Below, piece by piece: positions 21,435 to 32,553 of a stretch of 64,000 nt of DNA. This stretch comes from Guadua angustifolia (taxonomy: Eukaryota > Streptophyta > Magnoliopsida > Poales > Poaceae): assembly GCA_036346375.1 (NCBI GenBank), contig CM070505.1:51582626-51646625 (forward strand), given 5' to 3'. The notes beneath the pieces were generated by a model. It saw nothing but the letters and a program-made list of their open reading frames with translations. It had not been told where the DNA came from and made no database searches. How positions within the stretch are numbered: the stretch's first letter is position 1; each line of letters opens with the position of its first letter. Position numbers and translations under genes: made by a program.

Positions 21435-22680
21435 CTAAAGACATGCAGCAAATTTTTTGCAATTTAAATAACCGCAAAACGGTCAGGAACTAAGCGATTA
21501 AAGGAGCAAGAGAACATTATCAACATGAGATATAGTTGTAACGGAGCAGAGTCAGATACCTGCATATGATTGTATTGCCGTCTTCAGATACCCTCTCATG
21601 TACATACGAACACTTGTGTTATGTGATCCAACAAGTAGGAGTGATGAACCATCAAGATAAGTGACATATGAGTGACCTCATAACCAAGATCGATCCCAAG
21701 ATCAACATCTCAGAGAGCAAAAATAACATCGTTATGTCGATGTCAAATAATTATCTCCATAAGGAAACAATATTCAAATAATACAACATATAAAAGATTT
21801 ATGCTCCCAAGCTTGGGTACAAGCATAACACAATGGGTTCTTCCTCTATTCAACTATGCCAGATTTCATGAACTAAACCGAGGTCGGATAAGCAATCTTG
21901 CTAAATTCAAAACCAAATAGGTAAAAAGAGAAATTTCATTCAATTTCCAAGAGTAAGAATTGGACCTTCCAAAATGTTACCATAAAGCTACACGAGGATT
22001 GAAATTTCCCTCTTTTAGTGTTCTGAGAATATCGCCATTATGAGGAGGGACCAGAGAAAATTTCTCTACAACCCTAATTCACACACAATTAAGAAATGCA
22101 ATATGCCTCCCACAATGTTCTTGTCAAATACCAAAAATATAGAAATGCACAACTAAGACGGTCCGCCTTGTATAGAAACTTGATGGTGTATATGATGCCT
22201 TGCATATTAATGTTCAATTTGTAGTATAAAACTCATTTTATATAGTTTTATTATATTATATACTACTACTACAATAACTTAGTTTAGTCATCCATGTCAT
22301 GTAATGAACATACAAAATCAATCGATTGAAACTTAATTTTGTGGACTGTTGGGGCCTCAAATCTCGATAAAATATCTAGTGGAACAAAAAAGGAGGAAAG
22401 TAGCCCCGAGAACTAAATGGGAATGGAGATAGGAAGGTACCCCATCTCTTTCGCACCTGCATAAATGATGCTAACAACAAAATTCCCATTTCTATAAATT
22501 AGAGAACATCTTCTCTAGATTGTAAGATAGTGCAAACCCCTACGGAAGTCTGTCTTTGAGGCGGCCAAAAAATACTAAATCCTAATACAACTCACAATGC
22601 TAATAATTCCAATGTTCCGCACTCGGTTGCACAACACTTCATCCACATAAGCGCCATCGACAAATTTAGTATTAAGGTAG
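21435..22680. other. Unassigned; one further exon-like segment
   Basis: At about 21550-21670 the - strand reads YVTYLDGSSLLLVGSHNTSV and MYMRGYLKTAIQSYA, ending at a possible donor GTATCT. This looks like coding sequence, but I cannot name the protein. The rest is AT-rich with no supported feature. Confidence 0.35.
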
Positions 22681-22717
22681 CAGTGAATTGCAAATTGACC
22701 TCACCTCCAATGTTAAT

Positions 22718-23160
22718 TCAAAAAAAGGCCTCTAATACCGTGAATCGAAAAGCAACCAGAGCAAATTTACGGAGGAAAGGGCGCGATCTAAGCATTTCAC
22801 GGGCCTTACTATCAAAATGCAAGCACAAGGAAAATATTTTACCTCGGAAGGCACGGCCGCTTCCAAAGAACTTCCTCCCGTTCATGTTCCGCCTCAGATC
22901 GCGAATCCAAGCATATCCGGTGGGCACTTGGCCAAATGGTCCCACACGCATGCATGACGCCGCGGCTGGCAAGAGGCGCGCAAGCAGAGCGAGCGGGCGA
23001 GGAAGGCTTGGTCGGCGAGGGCGAGGGAGAGGCGGCGGGGAGACGTGGTGGGACGGCGCGAGGAGGAGGAGAGAGGAGGCCACCGCAGAGAGAGGCAGGA
23101 CGGGTTGCGCGCGCGATTGGGGGCTTTAGGCCAAGCACGGGCGGCAGGACGGGAAAGTGG
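22718..23160 (-). other. GC-rich 5' exon-like block (possible promoter and first exon)
   Basis: This island is strongly GC-rich against AT-rich surroundings, as rice first exons and promoters are. Read on the - strand it has CTCCTCCTCCTCGC-type pyrimidine runs typical of 5' leaders, several ATGs, and a GTAAAATA donor-like site after CGTGCCTTCCGAG at about 22843. The longest frame is 121 codons (22718-23083) with no recognised domain. It could start transcription through the MAP3K-epsilon and reticulon fragments downstream. No product can be named. Confidence 0.4.
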
Positions 23161-24131
23161 GGCTTTTGGCGTGATTTGTCTTGGGCGGGGAGGAATAGCT
23201 AGGGTATTCGCGTGATTTGTGCGGCGCGGGGGAGGGGAAACGATTAGAATGGATGAACCTAGTGATTTAGACCATTAGATTTGATGAAGTGGTGTGATAA
23301 TACATCTTAGCATTTTATTTTAAAGAAGGGAGATTTTTGGGTGCACATATTAGGGTGGATAGAGGAAAAGTACTCTCTGTAGAGGCAAAAGACTGTGTGG
23401 ATGTAGAAAAGATTCAACTGGTGAATTATAAAGGGGTATAGATAAAACCAATGGGTAGGAACTCCTAGGAAGTTTTGGGCTGAGACTATAGCTACTGCTT
23501 GTTATGTTTCTAATCGCGTTTTCTTGAGAGCACATTTGCGTCGCACTTTTTATGAATTGAGGTATTGCTAGCTACAAGCTATGACATATGGCAGAGCTAT
23601 TGCTAACTATAGTACCTGGAACTTGGCTCGTAGCTTCGTGTTTGGGGTCCAAAAAAAGCTATAGTGCAGCTATAGCTAATTATTTAGAACACTGATATTA
23701 AACGATTTCTAATTAAAATTCCTTCTAGGTCTTGATTGTAAGAAAATTTATCTAAGCTTGAATTAATTTTGAAAATTTTCGTAAAATTCATAAATAATTA
23801 TTTTGAATAAAAGTTTATAAAAATCTAAAAAATTGAGATGTTATATACCGCAATACGATAGTGAGAGGAAGGTAAAAGAAGAAGGGGGGGGCAGGTAAAG
23901 AAGACAAGGTGATAGTTGACCTGTGTCTTTTTGAAAAATGGGTGAGGTGGGAGGGGAAGTAGGGATCTACACTTTTACCACAAGCTAATGTCCTAAAATA
24001 GAATTAGCAAATTTTCAACTTCGCCTTGTTGGGAGGCTCATTCTTGATTGGAATTATCCATATGAATAGATTAAGATTATGATTCTGCCAATAAAAGCCT
24101 AAGGTAGTTTCAACTGATTTATAAATTTATA
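23161..24131. other. Unassigned intergenic sequence
   Basis: AT-rich with no supported gene. AGCTATAGTGCAGCTATAGCTAATTA-type palindromic words near 23570-23690 may be part of a small MITE, but clear ends were not found. Confidence 0.4.
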
Positions 24132-24349
24132 CTAGCATGTGCCCGTGCATTACAACGGAAACTCAATTTGCGATAAAAAGTTTATTTGTAAAGAGCACTA
24201 ACAGTGACAAAGGTGGGTAATTGAAGTGTAGTGGCAAAAGTGGGTAATTCAAGAGCAATAACAAAGATTGGTAATTAAAAAACAGTGATAAAGATAAGTA
24301 ATTTTGATAAAATGACACGAAAAGATACTCTTACTTTATATAGTAGAGA
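24132..24349 (-). mobile_element. Mini-Helitron (218 bp)
   Basis: The - strand begins TCTCTACTATATAAAGTAAGAG (5' end at 24349, preceded by A) and ends GCACGGGCACATGCTAG (3' end at 24132, followed by T). TC...CTAG ends, insertion between A and T, and a GC-rich CCGTTG..GCACGGGCAC stretch just before the 3' end are Helitron hallmarks. The interior has short GGTGGGTAATT / CAGTGACAAAG repeats and no coding. It lies about 180 bp upstream of the zinc-finger gene's ATG, inside its probable promoter. Confidence 0.85.
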
Positions 24350-24530
24350 TTAATGGCCATAATCAACCTCGTAGCCCAGACCGTAACAACAATCCCCTCG
24401 TCCAACGGCCGTTTCCACGTCGGATAACCACGAGAGCTCCCCGACGGTGGTTAAGTCGTCGTAGCCCTCTCTCTCCTCTCCCTCTCGAAACCCTAGCAAC
24501 GCCGCGGAGCGCAACAACACATCCAGCAAG

Positions 24531-27500
24531 ATGCGCCCGCGCGGCAGGGGAGACGACGTCGACCAGGACGAGGATGAGTCCTCGCCGCAGCGGAGCGCGC
24601 CTGAGGTGGAGTCCGAGCCTGAGCCCGAGCCCGAGCCCGCGCAGCCGCCGCCACCGCAGCCCGCGCGACCCCCCCTCAGCAGCCTCGTCGTCAGGCCGCC
24701 GCCGCAGGAGAACGGCGCCTCCCCAGCCGCCGCCGGCCGTTCGTCCTCCTCCCCCGCCGGTGACTCCCCGGGTCGCCGCCGCGGGTTCTCGCTCCCGCGC
24801 CGTCGGCGCGACGTCTCTCTGCCAGACCCCCGTGGGAGGGAAAGACGCCGTTCACCTCCTCCGCCGGCGAGACGGCGTCCTGGGAGCCCGCCGCCCCAGC
24901 GCCGCCGCTTTAGCCCTCCTGTGTTCCAGCCTCGGCACCCGCGCTTCCACGCTGAGCCGCAAGGTCTGTTGAAAATCCTCGAATCTTTGTATTCTCTTTA
25001 TTCTCCTCTTGAGTAATTCTTTTAACCTTTTAAGTTTTTATATTGTTCTTGGGTGGTGTATATGTTTGTAAATACTTTTCACTATGCTGCTGGAATAACA
25101 CCCTAGGGTTTAGTTTTGTTCGTTAGATGGTTCAGGATGCACTGTGAGTGCCGGCCGATGATGAATTGATGGGAATTCTTTGATTAGATGTACGGGTGAT
25201 ATATGTGAAACCTTTGACTTGTTGATCTGTTTAAGTATTTGTTGTTGGTATTAACTAATGTCCCTGTTGTTTCAATTGAAGGGTGTTTTATTAGTTAAGG
25301 CTTTGAATTATTTCTAGAAAGATAGCTGAAGCTTAATTTTGATTGAATGAACTTTGTCTATTGAATTTTGCCTCCGATAATGAGGAATTCGGAGCTACAT
25401 AATCATTAATCATTTACATGATTTATTTGTTGTCTAGATATGTTTTCACTTATTTATTTTGGGATTGAAGTTTCTGTAAACTGCAATTTCCCCAATGCAT
25501 AGTTTGCATTTGCAAAGTAAAAGTACAAAATGATTATTGATAGTAGTCCGATTCAACCAGATAGGTCTTTTTGGTGAAGCAAGTCTGCAATGTCCGATCT
25601 GTATGCTACTGCTGTGGTCCCTGTTATTGCTAGTGTAGGAATTGGTCTAGCAGGAGAAGGTCTCCACTCTCCACCTAGAGAACATCTGTAGACAATGTTT
25701 CCTTGCATATATCTTTTGCATAAAGCTATTGGAATGAAACAGTTGCCATGATAGCTGGGCCCTCATTCTCCAGAAAAAGTTTCATATCGAGCTTGTTGCA
25801 ATTTCTGTTGCGTGTTAGATTGTTATTCATATCACTTATGAATTATGATTCCTCTTCTTAATGTGTGCCATGCATACCTTGAGCACCTGACCCCTTTATG
25901 TACTGTTTCGTCTGCTTTGTTTGTTTGGCTTTCAGCGTTTCATGATGTAGAATTGCATTCTTAGGTTTCAGCACTTGATTACATAGAATTCTCCTTGTGT
26001 TAAAGTTTTATCATGTAAGAGTGTAATATTTCAGGAAGTGAGGTTGAATACCATTAAGAGGCTCATTGAAAGAATTCGCTCTGGCATTTGAATATTTTAA
26101 GTTTTTATTCATGGTCATGTCAAAAAGAATATCTGTGGTTATGTTTCTATTTTACCAAACCCTTGTTTTCCTTGTTGTTCCTTCACATGCCAAGCCAGGT
26201 ATTTTATGGTAAGATGGATTTAACAAACGTTTCACAGTATCTCCTCAAGTTCAATTCTACTATTCCTTTGATGTAACTGCTAAATAGTTTTAATACCTAT
26301 AGGCCCATTGCATAGGAATATTTTGTTTTCACCATTAAACCACCATATCTAGGAAAAGAGTGCACAGAATATGAACATATAAGACCTCCTGATATGCTTA
26401 GAGAGATTGTAGATATTATCTAATTCTTTGCTGGCTTGGATGTTCAGTGTAATGGCCAAGCACTGCAAGCTCCACTAAATATCAAATGGAGTATGGAATT
26501 TGCTGTTCTACTGTAACAGTTTCCAACTTGGCTGGCTAGAGTGCTGTTGCTTTTCAAGATGGGATATTAGTACTGACGCTTATTGAAATATAATATTGGT
26601 CTGCTTGATGGTTAGTTTATGTTCTGGCATATTACGTGGAAGTATTCTGCCCGTGTCCTGATGCAATAATGTTGTGAAAACGACTCAGTCTGCAGTGCAA
26701 TTTGTGATTCCTGACAAGTTTGGAGGTGTAATAGTAGCAAGACAGTGAAGGGCTGAGATGGACGTAAGTTGTATTGACACAGTTGTTGTTAGATGCTTGT
26801 GGTTTGGGGTTGTCTGAGAACTACAAGTCTTTCTTTGTTGAAATAGCCATGTGCCCGTGTGTTGCAACGGAAACTCAATTTTCGATAAAAAGTTTATTTG
26901 CAAAGAGCACTAACAATGGCAAAGGTGGGTAATTAAAGAACAGTGGCAAATGTGGGTAATTTTGATGAAGTGGTGCGGGCAAAGGTGGGTAATTAAAGAG
27001 CAATGGCAAATGTGGGTAATTTTGATGAAGTGATGCAGGTAAAGGTGGGTAATTAAAGAGCAGTGGCAAAGGTGAGTAATTTTGATGAAGTGACGTGGGA
27101 AGAAACTCTCACTTTATATAGTAGAGATTAACTTGAAACATGGATTTCTATGAATTCCAATTATATGAACATTAGAAGTTGTATCTTGCTACCATCAATT
27201 GCTAAACCTGGCCAACTCCTCCGCTTGAGGTTTTGAGATAAAGATTTGAGATGGACTTGAGTATTGATGAAGCTGTGGTTTAAGTGCTAGTGTTTTGGGG
27301 TTGTCTGAGTTTGTTGGAGTTAATTTGGAGCATGGAGATCTAGGAATTCCAATGACATGAACCTCAAAGTTGTATCTTGCTGCCATCAATTGTGAAACCT
27401 GACCAACTCCTCTGTGTTTTTGGGATTGTTTGATTACTTCATAACGAATGAAGTCGCGGGATACATTTTAGAAGTAGGTTTGTGACAATTCTTTTGCTGA

Positions 27501-29636
27501 TCATCTTTCCAACGAGTTGTTGGAAGATGGGGCAATGTTGTTGAGAAAGGTGCTGCAGACCAGTTTTAAAATAAATCAGTCGATACAACTGTTGATGTCT
27601 TGAATTGGTACAGAGACTTTGGCATAAGGGATCTACATTCTGCCTGGATACTGAGCTGACGGCATAAGGGATCTACATTCTGCCTGGATACTGAGCTGAC
27701 TCATTTGATATGCGGGGAATTGGTATTTCATTGTTCAGCGATTGCCTTTGTCTAAGATCCTATGTGCTAGTAAGCTTGCAGGTTTCTTTTATGGTCAAGA
27801 GAAAATTGAAGCAGAACTTTGCTAACCTTTGAGGGGAGGCTACTTGGTAAACAGTAACATAGGATGTTTGGCGGTTTCCTGCTTATCTGCTCTTCTCATA
27901 GGAACTTTTCTTTAGTTCTCAAAAGGATTAGCTAAGTAATTCTTGATAAGGTGACATAGCCTTATTTGGAGATTTGGAGGGAGAAGCCCCTGAGTTTTGT
28001 GTTGGCGGCATGATTTTACTATTTGAGATAACATTGACAAACTGCTCTGATGGGTCACATAACGCATAGGCTATACCTGATGAATGGTTGAGAGCTCCTT
28101 TTTTACCTTTACATGAAATTATGGAGATGTTATTGTGCCACCAGGAAATAAGCTTTTCTTAGCAGTACCCGATTTCAATCTCTGGATGTGTAGTTATTAA
28201 CTGCATTGTGAACCACGGAGAACAGATAATTTTGTTTTGGGTTGAGCTGCAGTTACAACGGTATATCCTTCTCACAGCTAATCTTAAGAAATGTTTGCCT
28301 TTGCAATTGCCACCTCTTTCAATATATGGATAGTAACTTTGTTGAAAGTGGTTCTCCTGAAGGGGTTTGCCTATTTCAATCTCATGTTGGCTGGCGTAAG
28401 CACTTCTTTGCTGAATATTACTCTTCTGTGTCTTCGAATGCTTATTTGGAATTGCTATTACTTTCTTTTCAGGATATGGCATGCATGCAGGCCCTTCACC
28501 TCCACGCCAACGCAGACTAGAAAGCAGTAATTTTTATGATGCTATTGGTCCACACTACACCCAGGGATATCAAGGGAGTGGTAGAGGAGGTGCAAGGTTC
28601 CAAGATGGTTCTCCACCATATGGAAGAGGAGGCAGATCATATGGGAGGGGCCATAGTGCTCCTGGGAAGGAGTTCATTAATATTGATGGAGAATATGTTC
28701 ACAGGAATGATCCAAATCTGTCACCAAGAGAAGGTGATTGGATATGCCAGAATCCAAAGTAGGTCCTTTTTTAGCTTAATATCATTACTGCACTACATTT
28801 TCTTAGTAAGTTCATCTTGATGTCTTGTCTAAATTTCTTGTCGCATCCATTTCAGCTGTGGAAATCTCAACTTTGCTCGGCGAACTCACTGTAACAACTG
28901 CAACAAGTACCGATATGAGTCTAGCCACAGTCCTCACAGGGGTTACTTCAACTCTTCTCCACGAGGGTCTCCAAGGATTCTTGGTCTACCAAGTGATCGT
29001 GCCCCTCGTAGAGAGATAGGCAGGTATAGATCACCACCCCGTGGCTGGGGTGCGGGTAATCCTAGAGGTTATGCAGCTCGATCGCCTCCAGATCGAGCAA
29101 GACGATTTCCAGATCCATTGCAGAGGGGAAGAATGGGCTTGCGTGGTGACCGTGAGTTGAGGGACCATGTGAAGTTTCAGTGGTCTTCTGAGGAGTACAA
29201 TCAGAGGGAGCGTCCACATGATGGGATGTATCTTGACAGGTGTCGTCGACGATCTGGGTCTCCTTGGGGTAACTGGGGGCGCGATATGCAGGACAGAAGC
29301 CGATCTCCCGCAGATAACAGGCCAATGAAGAGCTCTTTCACTGGCAGAGGTCGACCAGACCTGGACTATGCTGGTCCATATGTGGCCCGAGGGCGTGATA
29401 TGCAGGACAGAAGCCGATCTCCTGCAGATAACAGGCCAATGAAGAGCTCTTTCACTGGCAGAGGTCGACCAGACCTGGATTATGCTGGTCCATATGTAGA
29501 CCGTGGGCGACCTAACAATTTGGATGCTGGCCGTGGGCGCGGCCGTGGTTACAGACCAGGAGGTGATCCATACCCCAGTGAGGGTCGAGGTGACCGGCGT
29601 GCTGCGCTCCATGATAGGAGTGAGGGACGCTACTAG
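24531..29636 (+). CDS. RanBP2-type zinc-finger, RGG/RS-rich RNA-binding protein (TAF15/FUS-like plant family)
   Basis: Three exons join cleanly: 24531-24963, 28473-28758 and 28856-29636. They have GT..AG borders, matching phases and 1500 nt in total, giving 499 aa and a TAG stop. Residues 1-144 are rich in Pro, Arg, Ser and acidic runs (EPEPEPEP; RRRSPPPP). Residues about 145-235 are Gly/Arg-rich (GRGGRSYGRG), then IDGEYVHRNDPNLSPREGDW. The RanBP2-type zinc finger follows with W..C....CGNLNFARRTHCNNC, its four Cys and the Asn-Phe core intact and split by intron 2. The rest is Arg/Gly/Asp/Ser-rich with RDRSRSP- and RGRGRGY-type tracts. This class of finger binds single-stranded RNA; the RGG/RS context suggests a nuclear RNA or transcription role (inference). 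A 38-residue segment is duplicated in tandem in exon 3. Intron 1 (3.5 kb) holds a Helitron. Confidence 0.85.
26843..27127 (-). mobile_element. Mini-Helitron in intron 1 of the zinc-finger gene
   Basis: The - strand begins TCTCTACTATATAAAGTGAG at 27127 (preceded by A) and ends CACACGGGCACATGGCTAT near 26843. It shares the 5' end, the GAGTTTCCGTTG stretch and the 3' hairpin-like tail with the copy at 24132-24349. The final base of CTAG is T here. The interior holds three or four copies of a GGTGGGTAATTAAAGA...GTGGCAAA word. Confidence 0.8.
27621..27700. repeat. Exact 40-bp tandem duplication
   Basis: A 40-base segment starting GGCATAAGGGATCTACATTC and ending GATACTGAGCTGAC is present twice head to tail (27621-27660 and 27661-27700) with no differences, so it is recent or an assembly artefact. 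It lies in intron 1 of the zinc-finger gene. Confidence 0.95.
29277..29504 (+). repeat. 114-bp in-frame coding duplication (38 aa)
   Basis: Two head-to-tail 114-bp units in exon 3 of the zinc-finger gene (29277-29390, 29391-29504), each encoding GRDMQDRSRSPADNRP, then MKSSFTGRGRPDLDYAGPYV. About five bases differ between them. The length is a multiple of three, so the frame is kept. A partial third GRGRP-like start follows at 29505. Confidence 0.95.
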
Positions 29637-30115
29637 TTAATCGTAAACTGATCGGGCGCCTATCATCTTGGAATAGATGCTCTGGAAAACAAAACTCAGT
29701 TAAGACGGTGCTTGGGAATAGATGCAGCATGTAATATTAATCATTCCCTACTGTGTCGTAAACTGTGATAACATTGGCACTTTGTTTGAACTTGCAGTGA
29801 GGTTATGGCCAACTTTTTCTCTTAGATGCATGAAGTGTGTTCAGTGCGTCGACATTAAAGGGCGAGTTAAGAAATGAACTAGTTCACTATGCGTTGGATG
29901 ATCATATTAATAAGTTCCATGAGCTACTCAGGCTGTTACGGTCACGTAGATCGATTATTTGATGCTTGGTGAGTTGCTTCTCGGTTGGTTTATTTCCTGA
30001 AGTCTGAAGGAGATAGCGTTACAGATACAATATTGCAGAATTCTGCGGCTGCTCTTTGGTTGCATGCTTTGTCGGCGATTTAGTGGTGTAAGGGCGACAT
30101 TATCATGCAGCCTAA
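29637..30115. other. 3' flank of the zinc-finger gene
   Basis: Probable 3' UTR and intergenic sequence. No other feature is visible. Confidence 0.5.
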
Positions 30116-30387
30116 GGGCATGTGCAATGGTACTAGCTATAAGAAATGTCTATATCATCTAAAGATAATATATAGACAACCTCTTCAATAGATTAGTTAT
30201 AGCATTGTCTATAAAATTAAATATTGGCCTACATGTAATAGATAATAAATGTCTTGGAATCAGTTATAGTCTGACTATACATTAGTAGCTGGTCTATATC
30301 TCTCTCCTCATTTTCTCTCTTTCACCTAAGCAAAATACTGAGATAGCACCTTTATAGCTAACTGAAGTGGCACCATCGCACGTGCCC
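30116..30387. mobile_element. Tourist-like MITE (PIF/Harbinger type), TSD TAA
   Basis: The left end is GGGCATGTGCAATGGTACTA. The right end read backwards is GGGCACGTGCGATGGTGCCA. TAA is present on both sides (30113-30115, 30388-30390). A 272-bp non-coding interior with GGGC-type inverted ends and a TAA duplication is diagnostic of Tourist MITEs, which are moved by PIF/Harbinger transposases. Confidence 0.88.
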
Positions 30388-30625
30388 TAATAGCACTGTC
30401 AGGTTTTTTCCTTCATCCGATAGTGAATGCCAGCAATGAAGCTACTGCAATGGATGATTGGATGGAGCTGAAATATCAATGGATGATTGGATTCATTTTT
30501 GAGTTACCGTATGACCGAAGGTGACACGGTAGTCGGGATTCATTTTGTTAAAGCTCTATTTATAGTGTTACTGAGATTATGGGTGTAGACCCATTAAAAA
30601 TCTGTATCCCAAAATTTCTTCATGA

Positions 30626-31834
30626 CTAGATCAATGCCCGTACGTTGCTACGAAAAAGAAAATTGGTAACGAAACATAAAACTCAAACAATAAAAGAAAA
30701 TTGTGCTACAAGATTAAACATCTATTTCTCCCGATTACAAAAGTTTTTATGGTTTCTTCTCCGGTATGAATTAAAACCAAATATATTATACGTAGCAATA
30801 TATATTACCAATCTCAAAAATCAATCAATAATTTTTATCCATTTTTGCAATTTATATTACCAGCTCGCATTCCTCTTTCTCTCGCCATACCCACAGTGTA
30901 CGCTGTGGAATCCGCCTTCCTCGCCGCTCACTTCGTCGTGCATGCCATGGCCACGTGGTCAGTCGCTTCGAAGAAAGGGGCCAACGCCGCCATCCAGCCT
31001 TTACACCTTCGCGTCTTCTGGATCGCAATCGCCCTCGGCGCCACGCTCTTCTCCGCTTCGGCGGTGGTCCGCTTCGCCGACGGTTAACTACTCTTCCCAG
31101 ATGACCCTCTTGCCTTTACCGGACTACTCGTCTCCATGCCTCTGGCGTACCTAGCCATCACTGGCTTCACCAGCCATGATGCGGAAGCCCATGAAGGTGA
31201 ACCAGAAAACACCAGCGCCGAGACGCCCGCCACGCCGTGCGCCGCCGCATCGTTTCTCTCTCTCGCGACGTTCAGCTAGATCAACCTTTTATCTCCAAGG
31301 GGTATGCCAACGACTCTCTCACCGTCGACGACGTCCCACCGGTGTCGCCGGGCAACCACGTCGAAGCATCGTATGCTTTGTTCATGTCCAACTGGCCGGC
31401 GCTGGGGTCACGACACCCGGTGGGCGTCGTGCTCTAGCTGTCCTTTTGGCCGCAGTTACAGCTGACCGCGGCACCCGGCCTCCTACACCTCACGGCCATG
31501 TATGTCGGTCTGTCACTTATTAATCAGTTTGTCGAGTTCATTCGCCGCAGCGGCACGACATGGGAGATCTTGAATGAATTCTCTTGATTGATTATGTGAA
31601 AACTATACAGCATATATAGAGTACAAAAGGAATGATTAGCCAGCTATTAATTACCAGTAATAATCAGGGATTTTGCTATAATAATCAGCCATATTTAGAG
31701 AGATATGGCTGGCTGTAAATCAGGAAAGAATAATTAGCTATAATGACCGGCCATTATTAAAGATATGGCGGCCCGAGGGGCTAGGAAGAACGGACGAACC
31801 GCTGTCACCAACTGCAAATTTATATTAGTAGAGA
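30626..31834 (-). mobile_element. Gene-carrying Helitron (1209 bp) with an ABCC transporter fragment
   Basis: The - strand begins TCTCTACTAATATAAATTTGC at 31834 (preceded by A) and ends GCAACGTACGGGCATTGATCTAG at 30626 (followed by T). It inserted between A and T without target duplication, as Helitrons do. It is non-autonomous, with no Rep or helicase. Its interior is mostly a piece of an ABCC (MRP-type) transporter gene on the opposite (+) strand at about 30880-31590. Helitrons that trap host exons are well known in maize and also occur in rice. Confidence 0.88.
30880..31590 (+). pseudogene. ABCC (MRP-type) ABC transporter fragment inside a Helitron
   Basis: The + strand reads PTVYAVESAFLAAHFVVHAM, then LHLRVFWIAIALGATLFSAS and VVRFADG. 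After a TAA (about 31085) the same frame continues LLFPDDPLAFTGLLVSMPLA. Near 31277 FS.IN has TAG where a Trp is expected in the FSW(I/M)NPL motif. One base later the frame moves to SKGYANDSLTVDDVPPVSPG and SYALFMSNWP...HPVGVVL, then a stop and WPQLQ...LINQFVEFIRR. This is the N-terminal membrane region (TMD0, linker, start of TMD1) of plant ABCC proteins, which move glutathione conjugates and similar anions into the vacuole. ATP-binding domains are absent. Two stops and a frameshift show decay. Confidence 0.75.
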
Positions 31835-32553
31835 TATGTGTTGATGCGGTCGTTCCTCAAGTTCTCATGTACCCACATAAGCTAAGGCTGGGCCCGTGTT
31901 CCAAACAAAGAAATCTCAGAAAATCCAAACCGGAAATTCACAAAAAAAAATCACAGAAATTTCACGTGAACTAACTTCTTTATGGCCATTCGTGCCCACC
32001 TTGGATTTCACGTTTGGATTACAAAACACATGATGAACGTGTCCACTGTGCCATACCATACCGGTCCGACTCATCTTCGGCGAGTCTAGGCATGACCTAT
32101 TTGCGTTTCATACTATCCGGCTCATTTGTACTATTGTGACGAGAGAAAAGGAGCCAGAGACATATGAAGTTGCGGTAGTGAACACAAATATTATAGTAAA
32201 AAGTACTACAATTTATTTATTCTTGAACAGTTACAAAGAGTAAGGAGGATGTGCTGAACAACGGGCGAGAGATGGGGCAATAGGCGAGAAAGAGTGAGGG
32301 AGATAAGCAAGAGAGATTAAGAGAGACGGACGAGAGAGGGTGAGATTAAGAGAAACGGGTGAGAGAGACTTAAGAGAGAATTGAGAGAGATGGACGAGAA
32401 AGCCTGAGTCATCGGGCCCAACACAGCTCGTGCTACAATATCATGCCAGGCCATACTGTCCATCGTGCCCCGTTCTCGGGCCTAGCACGACCCATGCTAC
32501 AGTGTCTTGTGCCGACATAGCACGACCTACTTTACGTCGGGGTGACTCGACCG
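31835..32553. other. Unassigned; GA-rich tract and GGCC-rich repeat edge
   Basis: 31985-32215 shows nothing recognisable. 32255-32405 is a purine-rich run of GAGAGA/GAGACGG/GAGATTAAGAGA words. 32405-32550 has repeated GGCC(T/C)AGCACGACCC, GTGCTACA and GTGCCG words, resembling the ends of rice DNA transposons, but no complete element could be drawn. Confidence 0.4.

Larger units (their letters stand above)
24964..28472 (+). other. Intron 1 of the zinc-finger gene (3509 bp)
   Basis: Starts GTCTGTTG after CCGCAAG and ends TTTCTTTTCAG. It contains the Helitron at 26843-27127 and an exact 40-bp tandem duplication at 27621-27700. No exon was recognised inside it, and the coding phase passes from exon 1 to exon 2 without needing one. 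Confidence 0.8.

Noticed and set aside
22683..23202. Four overlapping GC-rich frames as protein genes
   Set aside because: They overlap on both strands, have Arg/Pro/Gly-rich composition expected from GC bias, and contain no domain. Treated as a promoter or first-exon-like block.
15640..23330. One Pack-MULE spanning the gene-fragment island
   Set aside because: No long terminal inverted repeats or 9-bp duplications were found near 15.3-15.8 kb and 23.0-23.9 kb by eye, so no boundaries can be claimed.
32255..32405. GA-rich tract as a regulatory GAGA element
   Set aside because: Looks like simple low-complexity sequence between two mobile elements, with no nearby gene to regulate.
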